From positions 1,372,130 to 1,436,129 of the forward strand of contig CAXAMN010006446.1 in assembly GCA_963970005.1 (NCBI GenBank): DNA of 64,000 nt, in the 5' to 3' direction. Source of the stretch: Durusdinium trenchii (Eukaryota > Sar > Dinophyceae > Suessiales > Symbiodiniaceae). A program made the position numbers and the translations under genes. Below, piece by piece: positions 42,000-53,700 of this stretch; the first letter of the stretch is position 1, and each line of letters begins with the position of its first letter. The notes under the pieces are model-generated. The model did no database searches. It saw only the letters and a list, made by a program, of their open reading frames with translations, and had not been told where the DNA came from.

Positions 42000-43830
42000 G
42001 GCGGAATGGTTGCTACGGCGGAAACCTCAAGACTCTAGACTCAGCGGCTGCCGCTGCAGTGTCTTGGCAGATTTTACTTTGTCGCTACAGTAAAGGTTAA
42101 GTTACTGCGAATGTTTCAGATCTTGTCTCTTGCACTGTGCCCAACATTCCAACTAGGGGCGTCACTTGGATACGCCCCTGAAATTTCAATAAGTTGTCAG
42201 GCTCCATCCCATCATGTGGATGTCCTTTGCCGGGCAAAACTTCACCAACCGCTAAAAATCTAAAACCATTCCCCCATGCACTCGTGACAGATCCCCAACA
42301 CCCGGCAGTTTGAACCACGCTCACGACTTCAGCTGCACTGGGTTTCCCTGGCTCCTCTGCCCGCTCGCGCGCGGAAACAGCGGTGGCGTGGAAGCGAAGG
42401 ATCCTTGGGGCGGTTGCAGTTTTGGAGAGTCGATGAAGAAGACCACTCCAGGGCTCACTTCTCTCGTTTCACCTCATTTTACTTGAAGGCTCGTGTCCTC
42501 AGCCTCTTTTCTTCTTTTTAGCGACATGAGGCCTGACCTCAACTCGTGCTGTGAGGGGAAAAAGGGAGAAGACCAGATCCAACTCCGACTCCTGATAGCT
42601 CACTAATTAATCATCAGCAAATATATGTATATTATCCCTTTTCGTCCAAAGGGTTTTGGAAACCACGGCCTTGCTTAAGAGGGCGGTCTTGTGCAGCCCT
42701 AGGCCACCAAATACCACTCAAGGGGTATATTCATAACATCATACTATCACTGCCTCACAATGAAGATGGAAAGAACACATTCCCATCACAGTTTTTGTGT
42801 GACCCACACCATGTTTACGTAGGTTGGACCCTTTTTCATCACTGCGCATGCTGCTTCACACCATGTGACCATCTCTCTTTGGACGCGAGCAGCCGATAAA
42901 TCGCTCTCTCAAGCAGGCTGTACTCAAATGTTCGGCGGTGAAGATGTGGCGCACACTTGCGTATCCACCCCATCCCATCCTCATCAACAAAGAATGTCTT
43001 GCAAAAGAATTGACAATTGAACAATGAATGTCATTGTTTTTAGGTTTTGGAGTGCCACAGCGGGATCATGGTTGAGGAATTTCACGGTTACATCACGGTT
43101 TCCTCACGGCCTTTACTGGTATCTGGGGGGCTTATGTGGTTTTTGAGGTGCGTGTTCACGGGTACATCACGCTCACTTCACGGTCCCGGGTTCCCTATAA
43201 ATGAGCAGTTTACCGCTATAAAGCTATCATAGAGACGAGTGTCTTACCTTCCACAAGTGCCAAGCCGCTGCAGGAACATTCTTTTGCAAGACATTCATTT
43301 AGTTTGCAATTGTCCAAACATTTTTGCAAGACAAAAATACACGTCCAAATCCTTTTTCTTACCTCAATTGCTATGGAGAAGAATTATGAAGTCAAAATAT
43401 GAGAATCATATTGCAAGAATCCTCTGTCTCACACCTTGATGTTTGCTTTGTGACGCTGCGTCACACTGCAGAAAATGCGGAAAAGCCTTGGATGGTCTCC
43501 TAAGCACTCAGTTTTGAATAGTTATGTCAGCGGTACCTGGGAGGCCTTTAGATTTGCTGTTTTGAGCAAGTACCTCAGGGGCCCCCGATTCTGGGGCCGA
43601 GGAAGACCAAATATATATATATATATATTAATATGTATTAATAATGACAGCATTCTGCTACGTATGATTCTGATGGCCAAATCCCCAATTGTCCTTCTGC
43701 TCGTGAGTAAAGGACGACTAGAGAAGCAAGTCCGACTCCCCGCAAAAAATATCCGTCAAGGCACTCCTGAAGAATGTGGTCCTCACAAGCGTGCGCGATC
43801 GTGCACGTGGCTCCCCTTGACTCTAAGGAT
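42000..43830. other. Nothing supported
   Basis: No exon, RNA gene or element recognised. Includes an AT dinucleotide run at about 43612-43628. Confidence 0.35.
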
Positions 43831-43846
43831 TTCGAACGATCGCATG

Positions 43847-43880
43847 ATGATGCGATCGCATGATAAAGCGATCGCATCAT
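43847..43880. repeat. Inverted repeat of GCGATCGCATCAT
   Basis: ATGATGCGATCGC (43847-43859) and GCGATCGCATCAT (43868-43880) are exact reverse complements separated by 8 bp; GCGATCGC is itself a palindrome. A further half copy (GATCGCATGAT) precedes it. Confidence 0.6.
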
Positions 43881-43917
43881 CAAACAAAACAAGATATCTC
43901 CGTGTGCAGTGCTGAAG

Positions 43918-44057
43918 ATCCTGCTGCTGCGGGTCGGCTGTCGTACAGCTGTGGCTCCCACCGAAAAAGCCGGATTCGTGCTCAAATGGGGTGCCTGGCT
44001 CGTGCCCGGTCGGTCTCCTGCTGGTGCTGTACCACTGTCGCCGCCCAAACAGAACAG
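43918..44057 (+). CDS. Possible internal exon, unknown product
   Basis: Lies between an acceptor-like GAAG and the donor-like ACAG|GTGACC. One frame is open and reads LLLRVGCRTAVAPTEKAGFV, then LKWGAWLVPGRSPAG. No family recognised and no neighbouring exon in phase. Could be chance in GC-richer DNA. Confidence 0.2.
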
Positions 44058-44380
44058 GTGACCCTCCAACGGGCCCTCCGATCGCTGTGAACTGGTCTTG
44101 GTCTCTAAAGGACGTGTTTTTTCAAGGCGTTTGATGATATTTCTTCAGGGTGCTAGCCCAGCACTGCTGGGCCAGCTGCAGCAAGTTGTGCAATGAATTT
44201 AGATGGATGAAACGGATGAAAACACGTCCTGCACCACCAAGTTCACCCCACAAAAAAAAATAACACACACTTTCGGGAGGCTCTCGTTGTTGAAAACATC
44301 CTCTTCCCCCCCGCGTCATCTTTTGGGTTGCAGGGGGAGCTCCTGCAGGAAAAAAAGAACTGGTTCTCCAAACTCTCAAA

Positions 44381-44475
44381 CCCAAACACTCCACGTATGC
44401 GCCTACATTGACCCCCAAAACCACCCCTGGCCTGATCGGCAGTCCTATGGCAGTCCCAGACAGGTCGTGTCTGGG
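44381..44475. mobile_element. Family A element with AAA target duplication
   Basis: 95 bp from CCCAAACACTCC to GGTCGTGTCTGGG with interior CATTGACCCCCAAAACCACC. AAA on both sides (44378-44380 and 44476-44478). Confidence 0.65.
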
Positions 44476-44939
44476 AAATGTGTTGGACTCTTACTTCAAC
44501 CCCTTTGAGCTCCGGCTCCTCATATGGCTCCACCAATTTGAGGCCTGCTCGCTGCTGCCTGGGAAACGGCAGAGCCTGAACGCGGGCGACGCGCTTGTGG
44601 AGGCGATGGCCTGGGGCCTCCGCGGCCAACTTGCCGGCCGATACATCATAAACAAACGAAACGAAGTCGATGGCGAAGTCACAACTATCATGAAGTATAT
44701 ATATATATATTAAAGGTGTTGTTTGATCTTTGCAAAGTAAAGGCAACCAAGAATAACACATGAGAGCTTCTGATTGTTATAATAGTTCACTGTTCAAGCT
44801 TCTGAGTCATATGGAAGACTCCACCCCACTCCACAGCTGGAAGTCCACTCCGACGACGGAAACGCTTCGTCTGTCACATCCGAAACCGTCGGCCCTGTCG
44901 GGCTTCACATCTGAAATCCCAACTGCTCAACGTCACAAA

Positions 44940-45118
44940 AGACCATCAAGGGGCCTTCTTTCGGGGTGTCCTTCAAGGACACAATCCACTTGGTAGTGTC
45001 CACTTGGACCTTCAATCCACTTGGACCTTCTTTCGGGGTGTCCTGTCTGGAGGTCCCTTGGTTTTTGTAGGGGCTTCCAGCCAGGTGACCCCGGCATGAA
45101 GGTGCTGGCACATCTTCC
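44940..45118. repeat. Family C foldback-type repeat, two partial copies
   Basis: CTTCTTTCGGGGTGTCCT occurs twice (about 44958 and 45030), and ACCCCGGCATGAAGGTGCTGG forms the opposite arm. Resembles the element at 3579-3668. Confidence 0.45.
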
Positions 45119-45261
45119 AGCGCCACCCAGTTCGGAGGGTGGCGCTGGATGGAAGATAGACATCTTCAAGACGGGTCGATACGACAAGAGCATCCGAACT
45201 GGCTGGTGCTGGTTCAAGATGACATTCGTCTACTCCGTGTCTACTCTGATCAAATATATCA

Positions 45262-45351
45262 GCAGTCACAGAGCTCGGGGTGGTGTGGCTCGTCCCAGCC
45301 AGTGAGTGGCACCCCTAACCTCCATGGATAGCACTCCGTCTTGCGACTGCT
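45262..45351. mobile_element. Short inverted-repeat element, family B
   Basis: AGCAGTCACAGAGCTCGGGG at the left and TTGCGACTGCTG at the right are inverted ends, with the core CACCCCTAACCTCCATGGAT. No target duplication found. Confidence 0.5.
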
Positions 45352-46000
45352 GGTGTAAGTACCGTCACCCGTCCACTCATCCCACTTGGCGGGATCGATG
45401 GATATCAATGGTCCAGTACTGAACGGGTGATCGTATGTTGTATGGGAAGGAATAGAGGGGTGGTTTTCCATATCTGGTTGGCTTTCAACTCCATTGAACA
45501 AATATTTGTCAGTGGGTTTAATTAGCTCAAGTAAGGATTGAACATAAATATATCCGAAGCCACCACTTACGTTCTGGGGCGCACTTAAAGATGTCAAAAT
45601 AATTGCCGCTGGGACCGCAGCTCGGAAGTACTCAATGATGAATCCAATAAAATCAATGAATAGTATTAAAACCCAAATAAAAAGGTGGGTTAACCTGGCC
45701 GTGGGACAAGGGTAAGGCAAAGGAGACCCTCAAGCAGCCAAACCGGAGATCTGTCATGCAGCCAAACGGTCCTGTAGCCATAAAGCTCACTTCTGGTTGT
45801 TAAATGAAAAATCGGTCAGGCAGCCAGGCTTTACACCCCTCTCTCTCTCTCTCTCTCCTACTCTCTCCTTTGATAGAGGACCATCTCCCCCAATTGGAAC
45901 TTAGAATTGAAAATAATTCACCTTTTCAAACAGTTTCATAACTACACTTAAGGAAATCATCTCAGTAGTGACAGGGCTTGGTATACTCTCCCTTAGTGAG

Positions 46001-46149
46001 GTCGGTAGCGCTACCGACTGCAGTAAGCCTCCATGTGATTTTCTTAAGTTCCTGTGAAAGTAATTCAGGGATGCTTAAATCAATTCAAAAACCATGCCCC
46101 ATTGATTGAGAGCCATGGACTTACTGAGGTCGGTAGCGCTACCGACCTC
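46001..46149. repeat. Two perfect palindromes sharing a GGTAGCGCTACC core
   Basis: 46001-46018 is an 18-bp perfect palindrome and 46126-46149 a 24-bp perfect palindrome, both centred on GGTAGCGCTACC. They are about 107 bp apart and bordered by CAGTAAG / CTTACTG, so the whole block is also one larger inverted repeat. Confidence 0.7.
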
Positions 46150-48097
46150 CCTTTCCTTAGGTGCAGCTGCATTTTGAAAATACATATTTCCTACTTCCCA
46201 ATCAGGGTGACCAGCAAGAAAAAACATGTCATTCCCGGGGGAGTCCAAACAGGGGTCAGAGACTTGATTTTCCAAATGTTCTAGAGAATCATATCCTTGC
46301 TTGGATGTGTAGACAGAGAATCAATGGCAGCACTGCTGCTGTAATTTTGTACGGATGGTACTAAAGAGCACATGAGTGTTCCATGCCCTACAGAATCACA
46401 ACGGGTCCTAATGAGACCTAGATGGATTGCCAAACACCACCCGTCTCCAAACGGATCTCCGACAATTACGACCTGTTTGGCGGAGCCTTGTGTGCCGATC
46501 AGGGGGTTGAAAAAGGAGTCCATGTAGGTAAAGATACCAGTCCCATGGAGCGTCTAGGATGGATGGAAAATCCTTCTCGCCCCGTTTTTTTCGGTCACAA
46601 ACATACAACATGGAGACTCCTCCGGATGTTTGGTCACTTGCTGAAGGTCCTTGGAAAAAGAGGCGCCATGCACAGTTCACTCGAAAAGAACCACATGTCT
46701 CGCCCATTTTTTGACCGACCCATTTTAGAAACGACCGCTGATAGAGGTTGCCAAAGTCCTCGCGAGGTCTGTCTGGCTCCTTTCTGCTTCTTTGGGACCT
46801 TCACGTGTCCCAAAGGGAATGACCATGAAAGGGTGTCCAAACGCCCTGCCTCAGCGCACCTTTGCGCCCAAAAACACGTCAATAAAACTACCCCCCGCGC
46901 ACCTCGTCGTCTGATCGCAAACTGCTGGCCATGCGCAGCGGCCATGCGCAGCGGCGAAGCTACTCCCGAACAAATACTATTTCATCATGTGGTTGATGAG
47001 GCGTTAGCACTCGAAAGTTGCCGTTGATTTCGCAAACTCGAAAGCAGCCATCATGGTTGGCTGGCAGCCGAGGGTCCAAGCTTCTGGGGGGGGTGGTTGG
47101 ATCAAGTTTCATCCAGGAAATTGTGATCAAATTATGTCATATCAAGTCTATAAAGTGCCCCCCAAATGGATGGCACGGTTTCCGATACACGTTCTCCGTG
47201 GGGATCTACGAATCTACGATCTTCTATCTATTGACTTCATATATAGAACAATTCAGCTTTTGAAACCTCCGCTTTTTGGCTTGTATACTTAGACTCTCAG
47301 GACTCATCTTTTCTCCAGTCTCTGACTGGTTGGGCCTGCCAGACCCGCAGAGTCAGTTGGTGAATTTATTCCCAAGCACCTTCTTGACCCTGTCAACGTG
47401 CCTTGATGATGCCATAGACATACAATTCATGGACCTACCTAATTTCTCTTTTCATGCATAGCAAAGTTTGGACATGTTTATCTTAGTATCTTATAATTAC
47501 ATTGACCCATCGTTGATCACCCAAAAAACCGAGCAGTTTGGCCCTGGTTAGCCACTTGAAATAGAGAATTGGATTGCATAGGCAGCAGTCCCGTAGGCGA
47601 ATCGAGAAAAGTGGAGGCTCTTCATGACACAAACGAGGCTTTTCACCATGAAGATCGCTGGTGCACCCGCTGGTAGAACCCAGGTATCACCCACAGCCAC
47701 GGATCAACAGCAAGCTCCCGTGGGGAGCTTCTGTCCGGATCCGTGCCGGCAGATCTATCTCTGGTGGAGCCCCTGGAGTACGTCCCATGTGGTACATGAA
47801 ACCACCGAAAACCCTATGAAACCATGGTTTGGATCCAAGGGCCTTCTCAGAAGGTACGACTGGGCCCTCCTGAGAACCTACATAAAGAGTCTCCGTCCTC
47901 ACCGTACCTGAGAAGGTACGACTGGATTCCTAGGGATGGTTTGTAGGGTGAGAAGATTGAACCCTCTTTCACCGGTGACCGGAAAAGGTCGAACACAGAA
48001 AGGACGCTTCTCTTCGTTCCGGATGACGCTCGCTCTGCGCCGAGTTCCTCGTTCCTCGTTCTGCGACCCGATGTGACGAAGCTTCGATCGCATGTAA

Positions 48098-48168
48098 ATG
48101 GTATCCATTGGGAAGGGATATACTTAGGGATAGCATTCCTAATGGATATCCTTCCCAATGGATACCAA
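48098..48168. repeat. Long hairpin
   Basis: ATGGTATCCATTGGGAAGGG at the left pairs with CCTTCCCAATGGATACCA at the right (about 21 of 22 positions), with a short loop of TAGGGATAGC type. Further partial copies of CATTCCTAATGG follow. Possibly a foldback element; no coding capacity. Confidence 0.55.
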
Positions 48169-48293
48169 TGGACATCCTACCCATTCCTAATGGTATCCTT
48201 GTTTTCGTACTTGCGGTACTTGGGGCTTTAGAGGGTCAAATAGAGGTCAACCTCAGGTTTACATCTAAGGTATATGCTTATCGTATATAGTAC

Positions 48294-48390
48294 CCCAAAC
48301 ACTCCATGGGACTGCCATAGGACTGCCGCCCCATTGACCACCAAAACCAGCCCAAATGTATATGGCAGTCCCAGACAGGTCGTGTCTGGG
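48294..48390. mobile_element. Family A element
   Basis: Starts CCCAAACACTCCATGGG and ends GGTCGTGTCTGGG, with the interior CATTGACCACCAAAACCAGC. Flanking bases TAC/GTA are not a clean duplication. Confidence 0.6.
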
Positions 48391-48834
48391 GTATGGATCG
48401 TCTGATCACTGGAAAGGAGGCATCAGAAGGTCCATTGGGTTTGTGTTACAGTAAACACATATACCCACGCTACAAGTGTTGTCTCTGGGTCGACCAGCTC
48501 CTTCTCCGCCCTCCACGGAATTGGACTCAACCTTTTGCTCTTCAACTTACATAGTCCCTGCTGGTCACACTAAGGGGTCGCAGCAAGACCCAGTTGCGGT
48601 TCCGCCAGGGCTGCGCAGCTTCGACAGCAAGACTCGACGACCATCGAGGGCTCGACTCCGGCTGTCCCTGAAGGAGTCAGGCAAGTCTCCGCACCCACAC
48701 TTGAAACAGTTTGAAACAGGGAAGCCTGAATCTCTCAAGGCCGAACTGGACATGCCACGGAAAGAAAACCTAACATTTTTTGGATGTTGAGTGTTCTTTC
48801 AACAAAGGGGGTGTGCGCATCCCTCTTTTTGGAA

Positions 48835-49010
48835 AGATAAGGAGGCAGATCGCCAAAACACTTGAGCAAGCTGCTGGAGTTGAAATCAAACCAGCTATCC
48901 GGTCGGACGCGAGGCACAATCAAGTCTTCCAGCGCTTCGAAGTTGCAATAACCAAGTAGTCTGGTGACAACAGTGCCCAACGTCCTCTGTACATCTCCAG
49001 CTTGCTTTCT
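48835..49010 (-). CDS. Possible exon, unknown product
   Basis: Follows the acceptor-like GTCTGCAG on the minus strand. One open frame reads DVQRTLGTVVTRLLGYCNFE, then ALEDLIVPRVRPDSWFDF and SSLLKCFGDLPPYLSKK. The composition looks protein-like, with alternating hydrophobic residues. Donor unresolved, no family recognised, and no partner exon in phase found. Confidence 0.25.
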
Positions 49011-49559
49011 GCAGACCCATCCCCGTTCTCGTGCCATCCAGTGAAGGTTGGCGTGTCGCTCGTGGGAAGAGTCTGCATCGGATCGACCAGTTCCAGTGAC
49101 AGTTTTTTTTTTTTTTTCAGCTGATGAGCCTCTTGCATTTAGCTTAGGGAACCGGAACAAATATAACATATTCCCCGCAAGGGTTTTAATGCTTGGCCTG
49201 AAGAATGAGGCTTACAAGACCATGAGTCCAACAATGGTTGACCTGGTTGTGTAGTGGTTTTAATCCATACGCAAAATAGAAAATACCCTTATAAGCAAAA
49301 CCAGGACCTTTGAGAGGAGACATTCAGGTGCCAACTTGTGCAAAGGCATTCAGGTGCCAAGTTGTGCAATGCCGGGTGGGCCAACGACCTCCTGGGATAG
49401 TAGACGGGTCAAGGATGAATGCTTGATCTTGGCATCACTGGCATCACCTACATAGGCCAACCAAAAACTTGACTTGAACTCGAACGGATCCCAAACGACC
49501 TTTATCGCGAATCCAATTCCGAAACGGATGCCCACTCTGGGGCGATCTTGCGTTACTAC

Positions 49560-50390
49560 GGGAGTCAGGGCAATGTTGGGAACCAGCCCTTACGCTAGGA
49601 CTTCTGGTCCACCATCGCTATAGCAGCCTACATCCCCAACAACCATTGCTTTACCAGGATGTTGGATTGCATTTCGCCAGGTCAACCTATCTTCTCATGA
49701 TCGACGCCCTAGGGCAGAATATTCTTCAGTCATCACGGCCCTGAAATAGGGAGATTGGTGATCGTGTGAACATTGCACAACCCAAAAAAAAGCATACACA
49801 TACACTATCTGCATAGGGCAATAATCTGCCAATTGTTGTGAAATGTGGTCCAGTACTCGCACAATATAATCTCAACAAACACGATGGACCTCTGCTGTTC
49901 TAAAGACAAACTATGTATATGTGAAAATTGATCTCAAGTGACATATTATATATATAGTATATATTCTAGCAAACACGGCACGTTTATAAACTACGCTTCC
50001 TGCAGTACAACAAAAACTATGCGTTAAACATAACTAAATACATTTTTTTCAATTTACAACCAACTATGTAACTGGTTGATTATATTTGAATGTACATGGT
50101 TTATTTAATGTCTATTGTATGTATTCATATTTTCAAGATCTAAGATTTCAAGGCATCGACACAAAACACATCAACAGTCCCAAGTATCTTTATAACACCC
50201 CGCCCATTCTTAAAACTTCAAACATATGTAGCACAAAATAGCAATTGTAAACCTCTGCTAACAAATAGCCCGACTTGCAACCAACGATTGAACGCACACT
50301 TAACACATATCTTAAAGTAGGCTAATCATTGTTATAATCTCTTGTTCATCTCGGTTGCTTGATGTGTTGCTTTCGTTTAACATGTGAAGG
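49560..50390. other. AT-rich spacer, nothing supported
   Basis: Distinctly AT-rich compared with its surroundings, with short AT runs near 49944-49960. No open frame of note and no recognisable RNA gene. Confidence 0.4.
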
Positions 50391-51124
50391 TCTGAGGAAC
50401 CAACCAACTTGCGGCAATACGTGGAGCTACACCAGGCGGAGAGCTAGCTAGTGGGGCCCGCCTGCAATGTTTGTGGTGTCGAGTCCGACCCTGTTGCTTT
50501 GCACTGCCCCCAGATGTCGGTGGACCCACGATGTCAGGGCCCAGGGCCTCGTTGAGAATACGCCTCGAGAGCGTTCAAAACAAAAAAACAACCGAAAAAG
50601 GCGGCCTCGGTGAAGCATGTTGCTGGGGGAAAAACCTGTCCTCAAGAGTTGGTGCTGAGATCCCAATTTGATAGTTGACATTTTTGTACGGCTGACGAGA
50701 CCAAAATACTTTTGGTATGATGTAAGCTCTTGATTAATATGATGTCAAATGATGTCAACCTCCTCTTCATATGGGGGGTTTATGGTCCTCAAGAGTCTAC
50801 ATTATAGAGGTTGAGGTCATCCAGGTCATCCATGTCTCACCTCCTTGACTTCGCCACGGGATCCCACCATATCTCAACCAAGACGGGGAGTTTGATAAAA
50901 TGGAGCACAACCAAATCGTTTTCAAGTAACGGAGCTCTTCTGAAGCTGCAACATCTAATCTATAAACGTCTATTTGGGGATCTCATGACTGTCACTGGAG
51001 CTCGAGCGGTGCAAAAGCTTTGCGAACATCTCAGATCATCTCCGCTCTGAACATCAAGTCGCCAGCCTGGACCAACACTCACCTATGCCGGCGACACTTG
51101 CTCCGTTTCGCAACAAGCATTCCC

Positions 51125-53103
51125 CTACGTTCCGCGGGTGGAGCCGGAGAGGGTGTGGATGATGGCGTTCTCCAACTTGGTTTGGACGTTTTCCATGTCT
51201 TGGGAAAAAGATGAAGACATGACGGTCGTCCCCTGCAGGTTAACATGGAACCTAAGCAAATTGTCGCCGTCTCATGACTGATGGTTTTGCGTGGTGTTCA
51301 GGTAGGTCATATTTACTTACGCCGTCCGTCGTGGCTGGAGACACATCGCGGGAAGAACGACCCCATCGCCGTCGCCGGCTGACATCAGTTGCAGGCTGAC
51401 ATCTGCAAAGGTACCTGGAATAAGTACTATGAATTGAGTTCTCACGTGAGGAAGAACACAAACATAATTATAACATATCATTACGAATTCCAAACACCTT
51501 GAGTATATCGGATGGAATCCTACTCGTTCCTAATCCCCAGTGGACGATGATGGGGCCTGGTAGCAGGGCCTTTCCATCCATCTCTCAAAGAGTGATCCTT
51601 CTTTGCTGACGGCATAAAAAAGGTCAATAGAGGTCCTGACGGCTCAACAAGCTCTAGCTTGAGAACTGTAAGGTGTTGCACATATGATTGTTGACATACA
51701 TATATCATATATTCCGTTGTCAAACACACAGAAACAACTCGAACGAATCGCTACCAGCCGTTTCCTGGGACATACGAAAAACAATGTTCTTTTGCGAGTT
51801 TTCTGCCACTGAGAGAGCATCGCCGTGAGGGAAGTCCAAGGCATTGAAGCATTTCGGACGTGCGACAGAACATCTCAGGGATGTCACGTGGGATGCCATT
51901 CTGTGACTAGGCCGGGCCAGGGGTGGTTTGGGGGGGTCTTTCTGAGGCGGCATAGATCTGTTAGTTCCATGGAGTGTCCGGACAACATATTGCAACCATC
52001 CTGCACAGCTAATTACCAGACCGACGCGTGTGCTGACGACGAAGTGGTATACACTTGCATATATAACACCATGGTAGATGGAGAAACTATGGTAGATCGG
52101 GGTGGATATTGGTACTCCATGTGCACCGCACTTTCCACTATACTTTGATGCGCACGCCTGAGAGAAACCACATGAAACGGCACCTTACACGGAAAGTCTA
52201 CAGGGTCTCCCTGGTTTGAAGCTCGGAGGACCCGAGCTCGGACTCCACGTCGGACATCGCTGCGACCCCGGTGGCTCGGTCGTTTGAGGTCGTTCTCGAC
52301 TCGGCGAGCCCGGTGGGGTCCATGTGGGTCCGCATAGCAGAGTTTGACGTCGAGTTTGTCGACGAATTCGGTCTTTCAATAGGGGTCCGTTGTGGTTTCT
52401 ACAGCAAGGGGCGGAGTAGAAGCGTTCACGGACCGCAAGTGAGTGCATCCAAATAGGGGTGGGTTTCTTAATCAAGAGTCTACAGAATTCTTCAGTATGA
52501 CCAGGTTCATGGCTCTACATCATGACTTAATCTGATCCGCTGCATCCCTTCGACACTGCTTCGGCAAAAATTGTTCAGAGCCGATGCAAATTAGGCACCC
52601 TGCATGAAACTGTATCTTCCGATTTAAGTTCGATCGATCGCTTCCAAACCCAACTTTCTCTGAAGTTCCAACATCAAGTCTGCTGCTCGTGATTTGTTGG
52701 TAGGCACTAGTAGTAGCCATGCACTTGTTATTATAATAAGCGCTCCGGGGCTCCCAAAGCCAAAGAAACATCGTGGCAGCAAAAAACATCTGGGTGTGCA
52801 GGAACCCCAAGAAGCCAGGCAACGACCTCCTGGAAGAAGCAAACTAGACCAGTCGATCTACCCATGGCTACCCTTTGGTGGCACGGTTTCCCTGCTAGGT
52901 TGGAGGCCATCGCTATTGCGTTGGAGGCATTGCTATTAAAATATTACAACAAAGACTTCTAATACATGAATCCAACAATCGCGTTCAATATCGTTTAACA
53001 TAGGATCGAAAGAAGAATACCTTGTGGCTTCTTGAACCGCTCGCATTCCAAAAAGGAAGACTTTCAGGGGCCACATGCAAAACTCGCGCTGCCAGTTGAA
53101 CTG
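51125..53103 (-). CDS. 3' part of an unidentified gene (three in-phase exons)
   Basis: Exons 53021-53103, 51322-51402 and 51125-51232. The first lies between TTCCAG and AAG|GTATTC and reads QFNWQREFCMWPLKVFLFGM, then RAVQEAT. The second lies between TTTGCAG and a consensus donor GGC|GTAAGT and gives CQPATDVSRRRRWGRSS. The third follows CTGCAG and gives GTTVMSSSFSQDMENVQTKL, then ENAIIHTLSGSTRGT and a stop. The phases fit at both junctions (AG + A gives Arg, then a clean codon boundary), which is the main support. The end has a short helix-like segment. The function is unknown. Upstream exons probably continue above 53.1 kb; an open stretch reading LTALGYGLWPMHAAVRAA near 53.8 kb is a candidate, not joined here. 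Confidence 0.5.
51877..51983. mobile_element. Degenerate family A element
   Basis: Carries GCCAGGGGTGGTTTGGGGG and CCATGGAGTGTCCGGA in the family order, with both ends mutated. Confidence 0.35.
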
Positions 53104-53574
53104 CTGGAACGGCAGCCCACTGGTCAATCACTGGTGCAGTTGTGCCGGGGAGAACTGCAACAAAGGCAGAACTGCATCCGGACTTTGAAGCACTTTTGTT
53201 CATGCACTGGGGGAGATCGGCGCCGTCAATGGGCACCTTCCGTTGAAACCTGCACGCGGGAGAATGCCTAAAAGCGTCCTAGCCTTCGAATCAGCACAAC
53301 TCACCAATTAGCCTAAGAGTAGTTTGGATATATTTGTGATGGAAAGCAAGCCTAGTTGCTTTGGCGAGCAAATCATAACCTGCTGAATGTAGCCAAAGAC
53401 AGGCCACAGGATTGGAGACGATGCTGCATGTGATGCTTCTGACGCAAATCCATACGTAGCTCGAACAAGGAATCCATACGTAGCTCGGACTTGCCCTCGA
53501 AGGGAGCTAATTACTCGGACTTGTGAGCCACGCGCCACGAGTCCCTCACCTCTGAAGGGTGTCTTGGGGGGAAC

Positions 53575-53700
53575 AGAAAAAACTCATCGCCACTAGAAGC
53601 AAAGACGCTACTAGAGGCTCCTGGCCTTACTACTAGGAACAAGAAGCTACTAGGGGCTCCTGGCATCGCTACTAGGAGCAAAGACGCTACTAAGGTCCTG
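53575..53700. repeat. ACTAGTAGC-family dispersed repeat, several units
   Basis: Repeated units of the type AAGAAGCTACTAGGGGCTCC and GCAAAGACGCTACTAGAGGC in tandem. An open frame over this stretch on the minus strand (AMPGAPSSFLFLVVRPGASS) is a translation of the repeat and is not called as a gene. Confidence 0.6.

Noticed and set aside
44480-44700. Coding-looking segment after the family-A element
   Set aside because: The plus strand reads LRLLIWLHQFEACSLL, while the minus strand has a good donor (GAA|GTAAGAG) and an open acidic frame. The strand could not be decided.
46422-47027. 201-codon plus-strand open frame
   Set aside because: It begins within a region resembling a degenerate family-A element, has no recognisable motif, and competes with an equally open minus frame.
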